From Methanocaldococcus villosus KIN24-T80 (GTDB taxonomy: Archaea > AGJL01 > Methanococci > Methanococcales > Methanocaldococcaceae), in the NCBI RefSeq assembly GCF_000371805.1, contig NZ_AQUK01000001.1, positions 1 to 64,000 on the forward strand: 64,000 bases of DNA, written 5' to 3'. The translations under genes were made by a program, and so were the position numbers. The number at the start of each line of letters is the position of its first letter. Positions within the stretch are counted from its first letter, which is position 1. Under the pieces are notes generated by a model, which was not told the origin of the DNA, did no database searches, and saw only the letters and a list, made by a program, of their open reading frames with translations. Below are positions 5,617 through 15,577 of the stretch, one piece after another.

Positions 5617-8286
5617 TCTCAATGTTCCTGAAATTACTTCAACCCCACATATAGCTGGATTTTTTTGTCTGAAGATGCAATCAGGTAATATTCTAACTAT
5701 AGCTGGCCTTATTAGTCTTTCAAACTTCTCCCTTTCTTCTCTCTCTTTTTCCATTTTAATCCATTCAACAACATCTTCAACTAATTTATATATTATGTTA
5801 TTTAAGAAAACCTTTATTTTATACCTTTTTATCTCTTCTTCAGCTTCAGGTAGAACTTTAACATTAAACCCAACTATCACTCCATAAAGAGGATTTGTTT
5901 GTTTATAACTTGCTGCTTCAACAACATCCTTTTTAGTTATATCCCCAACTTCAGCCTTCTTTATCTTTACTCCTGCTTTTCTTAGCTCTTTAGCAAGTGC
6001 TTCAAGTGATCCAAGTGTATCAGCTTTAATTAATATTCCTTCTTCATCAGCCTCTATTGTAGCTTCTTGAACCTCTCTTAAAACCTCCTCTTTAGCCTCT
6101 TCTATTTTATCTTCTGGCACAATTCTTATAGGAGATCCTGCTATAACTTTATCTAAATCAGGTGCGGCTATTTTAACTCCGGCAGCGGCAACAACTTCAT
6201 TTACAGGCTTAAATTTATCCCTAGGATCTCTCATTTCATCTAATGGTTTTGGTTTTAGCAGAGCTCTTATTTTTGTTACTATCACATTATTATTTGGCAA
6301 CCCAACAACTAAATAATCTCCTCTTCTTGCAATACCATCATAAATTATAGCATCAACTGTAACCCCTAACCCTCTCTCTTCTTTAACCTCTAACACTGTT
6401 CCTTTTGCATAACCTTCTACATTCAACCTTAATCTTTCTTCTAAAAACCTCTGTGCTAAACCAGCTACCATCATTAATAGATCTGGAATCCCTTCTCCTG
6501 TTTTAGCAGAAACTGGAATGATTGAAACAGTTCTTGTTACATCTTTAACCCTTGTATAAAGGTCAGCATCAAAACCAAGTTCATTTAAATGCCTTATTAC
6601 ATTGTTATACAATCTTATTTCAAATTCAGTTAATGCATTTGGGTGTTGAACTTTTTCATTAAAGTTTAATACAAATGGTCCTTCTTTGGATCTCCATCCA
6701 GGAATAAGATCAATTTTATTTGCTGCAACAACAAAAGGGGTTTTATACTGCCTTAAAATATTAATAGCCTCAATTGTCTGAGGTTTAAAACCTTCATTTA
6801 TATCAACTACTAAAATTGCTATATCAGCTAAAGCTCCTCCTCTTCTTCTTAAAGATGTAAATGCCTCATGTCCTGGAGTGTCAATAAACAACAATCCAGG
6901 GATTTTAAGATCTGCTTTAAGCATTTTTAATAGTGGCCCACATAACTTTTTTATCACATCTATTGGCACTTCACTAGCTCCAATATGTTGTGTTATCCCC
7001 CCAGCTTCTCTCTGAGCAACTCTTGTCTTTCTTATCTTGTCTAATAGGGTTGTGTTATGAACAATAATTCCATTAGCTATAAAATTATGTGTTTCTGTTG
7101 TTAAATCATAAACATATCCATCATAATCTATAACCTCTATATCTTCTACAGGCAAAAAAATAAGATTATCAATAATGTTTTCAATATATTTTATATCATC
7201 TAAACTGAACTTTCTATTCTCCCAAATGTCTAAAGCTTCCTTACCAAGTTCTGTTAATTTTCCATTCTCTATTAATCCATCTTCCTCAAATGCTTTTATA
7301 TAATAACAATCCTCTTCTAATCCTTTTAAAACTCTAATTTTTTTATCTAAATTTTTTACACCTTTTTTTAATTTCTCAAGGATCTTTTTTATTGTGTTAT
7401 AATCAAGCTTATTTTCTCCTATTTCATCCTTTGTAAATCCAAAAAGTAATCTTAATCTTCTAATTTCTTCCTGTATTGGATATATTTCCTCATCCCTACT
7501 ATTTTCAATTATTTTATTAAGAGCTTCTATTTTATCTTTTAGAGTAAATCCTATGAACTTTCTGAATAATATTAAATTTCTTTTACCTGATATTATTAAT
7601 TTATCATTCTCTAATTTACTAATTATCCCAAATCTTAATAAAGCAATTGTTAATTTTTCAGAAAATTCACACAGTGGTAATTCAACATCACACTTTTCTA
7701 CATTAACTACTCCATATTTATCAAAATATTTTCTTAAAAATTTAGAAACTTTCTTCTCTGGAGCTAAGTATATAAAGATATCTAAAGGAATAGGGTAGGA
7801 TAGCTTTCTTATCCTTTTATATGTTATTGAATTTCTAAAGGATGAGGTTTTGACACTAAATGATCTTTTAAAATGTCTTAATTTTCTATAAACTATCCTT
7901 TTTGGAATTGCTACATAATCCCCTATCTTCAACTCTTCAGCCTTTATCCATCCCTTATTAGTTAAAAATGGATGTTCAGGAGTTACTGAAATATTATGCC
8001 ATCCTTTCACTTTCACCTTTATAACTTTCCCTTTATGTTTAACCTTCCAAACATACTTAGCTATATCTTCTTTAATCTTTCCATTTTCATCTACTAATAT
8101 AACAGGAAAGTTTGCTAACCTTATCTCTTTTTCATAGTCTGAATGTACAACATACTTGGAAGAGTTAAAGATATCCTCTATTTTTATTTCTCCAAATGGA
8201 GTTATAACTCTTTCCTCGGGTAAGATACATTTTCCATGATCAACATGGCCTAAGACAGAGACAATAGGACATCTAAGTTTAGACAT
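5590..8286 (-). CDS. infB: Translation initiation factor aIF5B/IF-2 with intein, truncated by frameshift
   Basis: This GTPase brings subunits together in archaeal initiation. The start is ATG 8286, preceded by GGTGATTTTT. The extein begins MSKLRCPIVSVLGHVDHGK, is interrupted by a 392-aa intein, and resumes TTLLDKIRKTRVAQ. G3 is DTPGHEAFT and G4 is NKID; domains II and III follow. The frame ends early in domain IV at TAG 5590, where the 23-bp duplication lies; the missing 93 residues are in another frame at 5288-5578. Joined and spliced, the factor would be about 599 aa, close to the family's normal 600. As written it lacks most of domain IV, which contacts aIF1A and the tRNA end, so the mature protein should be defective unless the duplication is an artefact. 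It is 12 nt downstream of thrS on the same strand. Confidence 0.9.
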   Translation of the reverse strand: MSKLRCPIVSVLGHVDHGKCILPEERVITPFGEIKIEDIFNSSKYVVHSDYEKEIRLANFPVILVDENGKIKEDIAKYVWKVKHKGKVIKVKVKGWHNISVTPEHPFLTNKGWIKAEELKIGDYVAIPKRIVYRKLRHFKRSFSVKTSSFRNSITYKRIRKLSYPIPLDIFIYLAPEKKVSKFLRKYFDKYGVVNVEKCDVELPLCEFSEKLTIALLRFGIISKLENDKLIISGKRNLILFRKFIGFTLKDKIEALNKIIENSRDEEIYPIQEEIRRLRLLFGFTKDEIGENKLDYNTIKKILEKLKKGVKNLDKKIRVLKGLEEDCYYIKAFEEDGLIENGKLTELGKEALDIWENRKFSLDDIKYIENIIDNLIFLPVEDIEVIDYDGYVYDLTTETHNFIANGIIVHNTTLLDKIRKTRVAQREAGGITQHIGASEVPIDVIKKLCGPLLKMLKADLKIPGLLFIDTPGHEAFTSLRRRGGALADIAILVVDINEGFKPQTIEAINILRQYKTPFVVAANKIDLIPGWRSKEGPFVLNFNEKVQHPNALTEFEIRLYNNVIRHLNELGFDADLYTRVKDVTRTVSIIPVSAKTGEGIPDLLMMVAGLAQRFLEERLRLNVEGYAKGTVLEVKEERGLGVTVDAIIYDGIARRGDYLVVGLPNNNVIVTKIRALLKPKPLDEMRDPRDKFKPVNEVVAAAGVKIAAPDLDKVIAGSPIRIVPEDKIEEAKEEVLREVQEATIEADEEGILIKADTLGSLEALAKELRKAGVKIKKAEVGDITKKDVVEAASYKQTNPLYGVIVGFNVKVLPEAEEEIKRYKIKVFLNNIIYKLVEDVVEWIKMEKEREEREKFERLIRPAIVRILPDCIFRQKNPAICGVEVISGTLRVGAPLMRE
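7054..8229 (-). other. Intein inserted in the infB P-loop, with decayed endonuclease region
   Basis: 392 residues from Cys (codon 8227-8229) to Asn (7054-7056), inserted between GHVDHGK and TTLLDK, so splicing is needed to rebuild the GTP-binding loop. Splicing blocks are intact: Cys1, block B with NISVTPEHPF (TxxH), terminal ETHNFIANGIIVHN with the penultimate His and final Asn, and Thr as the +1 residue. M. jannaschii IF-2 has an intein of about 546 aa at this kind of site. Here the middle keeps only what looks like a second-half endonuclease remnant (SEKLTIALLRFGI, ISGKRNLILFRKFIGF); no LAGLIDADG motif with its acidic residue is visible. It should splice but not home. Confidence 0.9.
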
Positions 8287-8298
8287 AAAAATCACCTT

Positions 8299-10125
8299 TT
8301 AATGGAATTTTGGCTGTAAAGAACATCTTATTGGTAGAGGTAATGGTTTGTATGGATATCCTTTTACTTTTTCTTTAATTTCATTTATTAGCTCTTCTAA
8401 AGTTTTCTTTTCCTTATATGAGCTTTTTAATGTTGATTTTTCCCTAACAGTCACTGTTAAAACATTACTCTTAACTTCTTCCTCCCCAACAACAACTATA
8501 TAAGGTATCCACTCTCTATTAGCATCTCTTATTTTTTTTCCTACAGTCTCATCTCTATCATCAACATCAGCTCTAATATTATTTCTTCTCAATATTTCAG
8601 CTATTTCTATAGCATAGTCATTATACTTCTCTGAAACAGGGATGATTCTTACTTGAATTGGTGATAACCACAGTGGTAATGTAGGGGCTTTTTTATCAAC
8701 ATTCTTATAAGCTTCTTCTATTATTGAGCATATAACCCTTTCTAAAGAACCTGTAGGAGAGCAGTGTAAGATGATTGGGTGTATATCACCAACTTTAATA
8801 CCAAATCTTCTTGCACTTTCAACATCTATTTGCACAGTAGGATTTTCTATTGGCCTATTTAAGCTGTCAATGGCAGCTATATCAACTTTTCCTACCCAAT
8901 AATGTTTTCTCTCTTCCAATATTTCTAATAATAAATCTTTATTATATTTCTCCTTGTACTCTTTAGCTATCTTAAGGAACCAATCCTTATGCTCCTCAAA
9001 GAAATCTCTTGTGAATCTAAAGATAACAGAATACTCTACTCCTAAATCTTCACCAGTTTTTAGACATGTCCAAAACTGCCTTTCAAACTCTTCTATAGCT
9101 TGATCTAAATTTAAGCATACTGTATGCATGTCAGGCATTGTAAATGCTCTTAATCTTTTTAATCCTACCAACTCTCCTCTTTGCTCATATCTAAAACTGT
9201 AGGTTGAAAGTTCATATAATTTAAGTGGTAAGTACTTAGGTTGTAAAAACATGTCCTTTTTTATCATAAATTGTCCAAAACATGCTGCAAATCTTAACAT
9301 AAGCTCTTTATTTCCTTGTCTAAACCTATACTGCCTCTCACCAAACTTATCAGCATGTTCTTTTATTGCCCTATTTGAGAGATCATACATTACCGGAGTT
9401 TCTACAGGCATGGCTCCCATATTTATAACTAAATTATAAACATATTCAGCTAATAAATCCCTTATTAACTTCCCTTTTGGATACCATCTGAAATGTCCTG
9501 GGTCAGAGGAGGGTTCATGATCACATATGTCTTTTTCTCTTATAAACTTAATGTGATAAGGCTCTTTATCTGCTTTCTCTTTTATTCCAAGCTCATGTTT
9601 TGCTAAGGCTAATAGATTTTTATCTTCAATAATATCCAAATTCTTTTCATTAATCTCTATAATTTCATTATCTTTTATGAGGTAAATTTTAGACTTTACC
9701 TCTTTTTTCTCTTCTTCTTCTTTTGGTTCAATTTTTCTTGAAAGTTCACTTAATGGATGTCCTTTACAGCTTAGCTTAAAGCTCTTATACCACCCAAATG
9801 GAGCTCTTAAAACATTATATCTACTTTTTAATTCTTCTTCTAATAATTTTAGTATATTTACGGCAGTTTCTGGATCAGAAAGATCTGATGAGAGATGAGC
9901 ATAGGGGTAGAGGACAATATTATTAACTTTTAACTGTTTAGCCACTTTATCTATCTCTTCTATAGCAGGTTTTATAACGTTCTTATTATCCCCTCTCTCA
10001 ACAGCTATAAAACAGACAAGACAATCTTCCATTCTACCTTTTAAAATATCTGTTTCTTCAGCTATTTTTGTTTTTTCTTTTGCTTCAAATTCTAAATAAT
10101 CTGCATGTATAAGCAGCATTTTCAT
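8299..10125 (-). CDS. thrS: Threonyl-tRNA synthetase, archaeal type
   Basis: 608 aa. The N-terminal 140 residues are the archaeal-specific editing domain (related to D-Tyr deacylase) that hydrolyses Ser-tRNA(Thr). The class II catalytic core has motif 2 (RYEQRGELVGLKRLRAFTMP) and motif 3 (GSLERVICSIIEEAY), with FAACFGQF and HPIILHCSPTG supplying the zinc-site Cys and His residues. The C-terminal anticodon-binding domain contains IRADVDDRDETVGKKIRDA. The start at 10125 lies 2 nt after the dph2 stop, so translation is coupled; an alternative ATG is two codons on. It forms a minus-strand unit dph2-thrS-infB, all translation genes. Confidence 0.95.
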   Translation of the reverse strand: MKMLLIHADYLEFEAKEKTKIAEETDILKGRMEDCLVCFIAVERGDNKNVIKPAIEEIDKVAKQLKVNNIVLYPYAHLSSDLSDPETAVNILKLLEEELKSRYNVLRAPFGWYKSFKLSCKGHPLSELSRKIEPKEEEEKKEVKSKIYLIKDNEIIEINEKNLDIIEDKNLLALAKHELGIKEKADKEPYHIKFIREKDICDHEPSSDPGHFRWYPKGKLIRDLLAEYVYNLVINMGAMPVETPVMYDLSNRAIKEHADKFGERQYRFRQGNKELMLRFAACFGQFMIKKDMFLQPKYLPLKLYELSTYSFRYEQRGELVGLKRLRAFTMPDMHTVCLNLDQAIEEFERQFWTCLKTGEDLGVEYSVIFRFTRDFFEEHKDWFLKIAKEYKEKYNKDLLLEILEERKHYWVGKVDIAAIDSLNRPIENPTVQIDVESARRFGIKVGDIHPIILHCSPTGSLERVICSIIEEAYKNVDKKAPTLPLWLSPIQVRIIPVSEKYNDYAIEIAEILRRNNIRADVDDRDETVGKKIRDANREWIPYIVVVGEEEVKSNVLTVTVREKSTLKSSYKEKKTLEELINEIKEKVKGYPYKPLPLPIRCSLQPKFH

Positions 10126-10127
10126 TC

Positions 10128-11063
10128 TTATCCCTCAAAGTCTTCTTCTCTAACTTCATCTAATTTATAATTGAAATCACTATTTAAAAACATTTTAAAC
10201 TCTTCTGGAGTATAAATAGGTTTTTTATATAAGATATAGTCATCTAAAACTATTCTTGGACATGCTATGATGATATATGCATCAACATCATAAAACAACA
10301 GTTCTGGCTTAACCTCATCAGCTAATATTGAAAGATAATTGATATTATTTTTTTCTAATAAATTTATAATCTCATAAAATTTTTTCTTTCTACACTGACC
10401 CTTTTTTACAGATAAAACTACTCCTACTTTTTTAATGTCCATAAACTTTAACTTAGCTACAGCTGATAATCTCTTCCTTATAAACTTCTCTACCTCCTCT
10501 CTTCCTATCTTATCAAATTTATAAGATATGGGATTATAAATAAAAACATCTTTCTTATATTTATATGCTAACATAAGAGGATGGAATCTACCTGTACCTA
10601 CAAAAAGTAAGTCTTTATTACTATCTACTTCAACTCTACAACCTATAATTACATGTGGGTTAAATTCTTCTAAAATTTTTTCAAACTGTACTGTTGTGAT
10701 TACATTAAATTCTCTATTTTTTATAAATTCTTTTATGTCTCTAATTATTTTTTCCCTATCTCCCTTGTAATAAGCAGGGATAAATATGGTTTTCTCTGAA
10801 TTTACATAATCTAATTTTTTATGTCCATAGTGAATAATCAAATCAGGATTTACAATTTTTACTTTGTCCTCTATCAAATCACAGGCTCCATAACATGAAT
10901 TTAACCAAAGAAATGGAGTTATGTTTATTTTGTTTTTTATCTTTTCTATTTCTTTTTCAACTTCTAATTTTAATCCTTCAGGAGCTTGAAAAATGACTAT
11001 TGGGTTTTCCTTTCCTAATTTCTTTATTTCTTCAATAACCCTTTCAGTTTCTAAATCATACAT
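10128..11063 (-). CDS. dph2: Diphthamide biosynthesis radical enzyme Dph2
   Basis: 311 aa from ATG 11063 (upstream GTGGTTATT). Dph2 is a non-canonical [4Fe-4S] SAM enzyme that transfers the 3-amino-3-carboxypropyl group to the target histidine of elongation factor 2, the first step of diphthamide synthesis. Three conserved cysteines come from three repeats of the fold: LNSCYGAC near residue 57, IIGCRVEV in the middle, and IACPRIVLDD near the C-terminus. The archaeal enzyme is a homodimer. The gene ends 2 nt before thrS. It shares an upstream region with the divergent nifB (11064-11149), which is AT-rich with TATA-like segments. Confidence 0.92.
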   Translation of the reverse strand: MYDLETERVIEEIKKLGKENPIVIFQAPEGLKLEVEKEIEKIKNKINITPFLWLNSCYGACDLIEDKVKIVNPDLIIHYGHKKLDYVNSEKTIFIPAYYKGDREKIIRDIKEFIKNREFNVITTVQFEKILEEFNPHVIIGCRVEVDSNKDLLFVGTGRFHPLMLAYKYKKDVFIYNPISYKFDKIGREEVEKFIRKRLSAVAKLKFMDIKKVGVVLSVKKGQCRKKKFYEIINLLEKNNINYLSILADEVKPELLFYDVDAYIIIACPRIVLDDYILYKKPIYTPEEFKMFLNSDFNYKLDEVREEDFEG

Positions 11064-11149
11064 AATAACCACTTTAAAAATATAGATTCAAAATAAATAT
11101 ATATGAAAATTTCCTTTATTTCTGATAAATTTTAAAGAGTTGTGAGACT

Positions 11150-12043
11150 ATGAAAATGTCAAAATTTGCTCATATAACCAAAATACATCCTTGCTTTAAT
11201 GAAAAGATTCATGATAAAGTCGGAAGGATTCACTTACCTGTAGCTTTAAAGTGTAATATAGCTTGTAAATTTTGTAGAAGAAGTATTGGGAAGGAAGCAT
11301 GTGAGCAAAGGCCTGGAGTAGCAAGAGCTATATTAAAGCCAGAAGATGTTGAAAGTTATTTAAAGAGAATGTTAGATAAATATCCAAATATAAAAGTTGT
11401 TGGTATAGCAGGACCAGGAGATAGCTTATTCAATAAAGAAACTTTTGAAACTTTGAAGATTATTGATGAGAAGTTCCCAAATCTAATAAAATGTATATCA
11501 ACAAATGGGTTATTATTACCAAAATATTATAAAACTTTAGCTGACTTAAATGTTAAGACTGTAACTGTTACTGTTAATGCAATAAATCCAGAAATTCTGA
11601 AAGAGATAGTTGAGCGGGTATATTATAATAAGAAAATATATAAAGGTATTGAGGGTGCTGAGATACTAATAAAAAATCAGTTAGAAGGGATAAGGAAGGC
11701 ATATGATGAAGATCTAATTATAAAAATTAATACAGTGTTAATTCCTGAAATAAATAAAGAACATGTTGTTGAAATAGCTAAGGAGTTAAAGGATTATGCA
11801 TATATACAAAATATTATTCCATTAATCCCTCTTTATAAGATGAAAAATTACCGACCTCCTACTTGTGAAGAACTAAAAAAAGTTAGAGAAGAGGCTGAAA
11901 AATATCTACCACAATTTAGAGCTTGTGCACAATGTAGAGCTGATGCTGTGGGGTTAATAAAAGAAAAAGAAGAATTAAAAAATTACTTTAAAGAGCAAAA
12001 TAAGGAATTAGATGTATTTGAAATAAAACATTTCTCTCATTGA
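11150..12043 (+). CDS. nifB: NifB-type radical SAM protein
   Basis: 297 aa, the short archaeal form without a C-terminal NafY/NifX domain. The radical SAM motif is CNIACKFC (Cys35, Cys39, Cys42). Further NifB hallmarks are [12 protein letters not shown] and the C-terminal [10 protein letters not shown] (Cys259, Cys262). In diazotrophs NifB makes the 8Fe-9S-C core of the nitrogenase cofactor. Many methanogens carry nifB without a complete nif operon nearby, as here, so either nitrogenase lies elsewhere or the protein has another role. GTGAG precedes the ATG at 11150; an ATG two codons later is possible. The 3' end overlaps ycaO by 7 bp. Confidence 0.93.
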   Translation: MKMSKFAHITKIHPCFNEKIHDKVGRIHLPVALKCNIACKFCRRSIGKEACEQRPGVARAILKPEDVESYLKRMLDKYPNIKVVGIAGPGDSLFNKETFETLKIIDEKFPNLIKCISTNGLLLPKYYKTLADLNVKTVTVTVNAINPEILKEIVERVYYNKKIYKGIEGAEILIKNQLEGIRKAYDEDLIIKINTVLIPEINKEHVVEIAKELKDYAYIQNIIPLIPLYKMKNYRPPTCEELKKVREEAEKYLPQFRACAQCRADAVGLIKEKEELKNYFKEQNKELDVFEIKHFSH

Positions 12044-13170
12044 TAAAGTTTTTTCATCCTTTCAATAGCCATATTTGATAATCTATCTCTATCTATTGTA
12101 TAAACTTCCATTTTTGGAATTATTACTCTAACTGTATCAACTCCATATTTATTTAAATCAACATATATAAATCTGTCAAAACCATGATCAAACAGCTCCT
12201 CTTTTAAAAGATTTATATCTTTTTTTAAATTATATTTTGCTCTATTCTCTATATCTTCTAATTCTACTTCCTCTTCATATTCAAACCACTTTCTATTTAT
12301 CTTTTTAGCTCTCTCATAACTCAGCCTTTTAACAATCTTAGCCCTCCTTTTTGCATCATCTCTTTTCATGTGAAGTTGAGAAGCTCTACTTTGAGCAAGT
12401 TCTGTTAAAGCTCTAATAACTGCTATCTCTGGATCTAAGTGACACCCTACACCAATACACATCAGTAGTGGGTCATCATCAGCTATAGCTGATATAACAG
12501 GAATATTTAGTTCATTTGGCAATAATTTTAATATAACCTTAACATTTGCTTTTTCAAATTTCTCTAATAATCTATTTATTATCTCATTATCAGTTTTTGG
12601 ATTAATTTTTGTTGGAATCTTTTTAGAAAGATCTGCTAAGCTCCAACTGTCTCTCTCTATAACCTCTAATGCACCATGTAGAATAGCTTCTTCAAGACAG
12701 TTACCAGAGGCTAAACCATTAGTATGCCATCTAAACAGTTTTCCTTTAGATGGGTAAAAGACTGCATCAGCAGGGACATCAATAGGCTCAGAGTTTATTA
12801 TATCATAACCTTCTACCCAATCTTTAACATCTGTATCTGAATATGGAGGTAGAATTAAGCTATTTATATCAATCTTATTCTCAGGTTCATTCTTAATTTT
12901 ATTTTCATCATATTTAGCTGAAGCCCTTTCTATAGCTTCCATGCATGCTGAAACTTTTGCTTGTATATCTACAGCCCCTTTTCCATAATGATGATATTCT
13001 ATATTATTATTAACCCTTCTAACATAATACACAGGGATCTCTAACTTATCTATACCCATTATACTTTTCATTTCTTTAATATTTATTTTATCTAAAATTG
13101 GTTTAATGTTATTGAATGTTTCTTCTGGTGGTAATATTCTGTAAGTGACTGATCTGTAAATTTTTTTCAT
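12037..13170 (-). CDS. ycaO: YcaO-domain protein, probable McrA thioglycine maturation ATPase
   Basis: 377 aa. YcaO enzymes use ATP to activate backbone amides. The ATP-binding helices are visible as [29 protein letters not shown] and [12 protein letters not shown]. In methanogens the YcaO protein (with TfuA in many species) converts a glycine of methyl-coenzyme M reductase to thioglycine; I assign that role from family knowledge. No tfuA is adjacent. The ATG at 13170 has GGTGG 4 nt upstream and overlaps the tiaS stop as ATGA, so the two are translationally coupled. Confidence 0.88.
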   Translation of the reverse strand: MKKIYRSVTYRILPPEETFNNIKPILDKINIKEMKSIMGIDKLEIPVYYVRRVNNNIEYHHYGKGAVDIQAKVSACMEAIERASAKYDENKIKNEPENKIDINSLILPPYSDTDVKDWVEGYDIINSEPIDVPADAVFYPSKGKLFRWHTNGLASGNCLEEAILHGALEVIERDSWSLADLSKKIPTKINPKTDNEIINRLLEKFEKANVKVILKLLPNELNIPVISAIADDDPLLMCIGVGCHLDPEIAVIRALTELAQSRASQLHMKRDDAKRRAKIVKRLSYERAKKINRKWFEYEEEVELEDIENRAKYNLKKDINLLKEELFDHGFDRFIYVDLNKYGVDTVRVIIPKMEVYTIDRDRLSNMAIERMKKLYQ

Positions 13171-14429
13171 TTTTCCACCAAATCAATAAGCTGAATGGGT
13201 TTGGATAAATGCCTTCTTGCAGATCCTGGAACTTCATAAAACCCAATTTTTAAATCTCTCTCAACTTCTATCTTTTTAATTTTATCATATTTAATCACTT
13301 TTTTACATTTTCTACATTTAAAACCTACTTTTTTACCTTTAGCTTTTAATGTCCCTCCACAGAATGGACATCTTTTATCTAAAATATATTTTTTTTCTAA
13401 TCTCAATATTTTTATTTTCTCTAAGTTTATTGTTAATGGTTCTTCCCTAACAGTGCCATAAACAGCTACATAATCTCCAACAATAAGTTTTCTTATTATT
13501 TCTCTAAATCCTTTTGTAGGTTCATAAGCAGCACAGCTAATTTCTCCAGTGCCATCAGAGATTTTAAAAATAACATGTCCTCCTTCTATATCTTTTGGGT
13601 TATTTACTACTTTTCCATAAACAATAACTCCAGTATTTGGATAGATATCTTTAATTTTCATTCTCCTAAGATGTGCATCAGTGCCATGATTTGTTTTGAA
13701 TATCATAAATCTTTCTGGCTCTTCCCCTTTAATCATTTCCATAGCCTTTATCAGTATATCTTTATCAATTCCTCTAATTCCAAAGAGTACTGGGCAGGGT
13801 GTGTTTGGAGCTATTAATATTTTATCATTTTCATAATCATAGTTATCATATGTATAAGGAAAAGTTTCTTTATCCATTATTATAACAGATTCTTTATCAA
13901 TCCTTCTTTTTTTACCCCAATTTTCTTTTTTTCTATATGCTATCAACTCATATGTGTAATCTCCAAAAAAAGCTATTGCTCCTAATGCTCCTATAATTCC
14001 TCTACCAAGCTTAAATTTATAATAATCTGCATTAATTTTCTTTAAAATGTCTTCAGCAAAATTAATATCTAAAATATCAAAAAGAGTTTTTTTATAATAA
14101 TCCCTCAGCAAGTTTATATTATTCCTATAATTTTCTTCATCTAAAAATACAACTCCAGGGTTTGTATTATCATTATCCATATCAGAGTATTTTTCTATAA
14201 TCTTTAATGTAATATCTTTTATCTCTTCTTTATCTCTCTCATCAACCTTATCCAATATCCTTATAGCCACTCCTCCATTGCCTCTTGTTTTATATTTCAC
14301 CATAGGATTGAATCTTATTAATCTAGGATCATCTAACTTATAATTACTTAACTCTTCCATTAACAGAGTAGCAATATATGTTGTACAATACCTCTCTCTG
14401 CTATCAGTATCATCTATACCTATAAACAT
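13167..14429 (-). CDS. tiaS: tRNA(Ile2) agmatidine synthetase TiaS
   Basis: 420 aa. It begins [20 protein letters not shown], the TiaS N-terminal signature. A middle catalytic region, an OB-fold ([19 protein letters not shown]) and a C-terminal zinc ribbon ([19 protein letters not shown]) follow. TiaS attaches agmatine to C34 of tRNA(Ile) CAU so that it reads AUA, essential in archaea and heavily used in an AT-rich genome such as this. It is 2 nt downstream of the glycosyltransferase gene and overlaps ycaO by 4 bp. Confidence 0.95.
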   Translation of the reverse strand: MFIGIDDTDSRERYCTTYIATLLMEELSNYKLDDPRLIRFNPMVKYKTRGNGGVAIRILDKVDERDKEEIKDITLKIIEKYSDMDNDNTNPGVVFLDEENYRNNINLLRDYYKKTLFDILDINFAEDILKKINADYYKFKLGRGIIGALGAIAFFGDYTYELIAYRKKENWGKKRRIDKESVIIMDKETFPYTYDNYDYENDKILIAPNTPCPVLFGIRGIDKDILIKAMEMIKGEEPERFMIFKTNHGTDAHLRRMKIKDIYPNTGVIVYGKVVNNPKDIEGGHVIFKISDGTGEISCAAYEPTKGFREIIRKLIVGDYVAVYGTVREEPLTINLEKIKILRLEKKYILDKRCPFCGGTLKAKGKKVGFKCRKCKKVIKYDKIKKIEVERDLKIGFYEVPGSARRHLSKPIQLIDLVEK

Positions 14430-14431
14430 GC

Positions 14432-15562
14432 TTAAACCTTTATTACATTAAATATCTTTTTTCTAAAAAATTTGTTATTGAAGAAATTGTCAATTAATCT
14501 TCTAATATTCTCTTTCCCATTATAGTAATTTTTTGCTAAATTCATTAGCTTTTCAGCATTCTTTTTATAAATTTCATTTTCTTCTATTTCTTTAATAGCC
14601 TCTCCTAATCTATTAAGTTCATAATAAGATAAATAAATTCCACATTTTAAATCATCTACTTTTTTAGCATTGTTGTTCTGTTCTGGATGATCTAAGTCAG
14701 GTATGACAATTAAAGGCTTTCCAAATGAAATAGCTTCCATTATTGTTGAATGTCCTCCATGAGAAACTATTAAAGAAGCATTTGCTATAAGACCCTTCAT
14801 ATTAATAGCTAATGGAATAATATCTATATTCTTATAATCTCCATACTTGTTTTTTAATTTTTTAGCTACTTCATAGCTTCCACAAACAAGTTTAACATTA
14901 TAACCTCCCTTTACAGCAATTTCAGCTAAACTCTCCAATATTTTGTATCTATATTCAAAACCACCAATAACAGAGAGGATATAATTACCATCATTAACAG
15001 TATCAACATTGTATCTTATTAACGGCCCTATAAATTCCATATTATTTAATAGTTTTAAGTTATATTCACAAACAGTATATGGTAAGGGAAAGTCTGGAAT
15101 TATTATTTTTTCACAGGCTTTGTGAATAATATTTAAGAATTTCATTGTAGGATAAACAATAATATCAGTTTTAAACTTATATTTTGTATAGTTTTGATTT
15201 GTTATACACATTATTGGTTTATTTAACATCTTACCTACTACAATAGTGCTATATTTACAATCACTTATAATTAAATCTGGCTTATATTCTTTTATAATTT
15301 TTAATTCTCTTTCAATTGCTTTTCTTGGAGAATATTCTTTATTAAAAACTGTAGATTTTATACTAAATTTACCATCTTCTCCTTTAAGCTTAATCTCAGG
15401 ATATGTCTTAAAAACAGTATATCCATGCTCTTTTATAAAATCATAACTTTTTCCATAGGCTAAATAAGCTACATCATAGCTATCTTCTAAGGCCTTTCCA
15501 ATTGACAAACATCTTGTTGTATGGCCAAATCCCTCCCCACAAACAGAAATGAGGATTTTCAT
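14432..15562 (-). CDS. MurG-like family glycosyltransferase
   Basis: 376 aa with a GT-B fold. The N-terminus is [20 protein letters not shown] (acceptor-side Rossmann glycine loop). The C-terminal nucleotide-sugar half has [20 protein letters not shown], the His-Gly-Gly and Glu pattern of MurG/GT28-type enzymes. It corresponds to an archaeal family known from M. jannaschii with no defined substrate; a role in surface glycan or lipid glycosylation is inference. The start has GGTGAGATT just upstream. It is read as tail partner of the membrane winged-helix gene, 15 nt after that gene's stop. Confidence 0.82.
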   Translation of the reverse strand: MKILISVCGEGFGHTTRCLSIGKALEDSYDVAYLAYGKSYDFIKEHGYTVFKTYPEIKLKGEDGKFSIKSTVFNKEYSPRKAIERELKIIKEYKPDLIISDCKYSTIVVGKMLNKPIMCITNQNYTKYKFKTDIIVYPTMKFLNIIHKACEKIIIPDFPLPYTVCEYNLKLLNNMEFIGPLIRYNVDTVNDGNYILSVIGGFEYRYKILESLAEIAVKGGYNVKLVCGSYEVAKKLKNKYGDYKNIDIIPLAINMKGLIANASLIVSHGGHSTIMEAISFGKPLIVIPDLDHPEQNNNAKKVDDLKCGIYLSYYELNRLGEAIKEIEENEIYKKNAEKLMNLAKNYYNGKENIRRLIDNFFNNKFFRKKIFNVIKV

Positions 15563-15577
15563 AATCTCACCAAAAAG

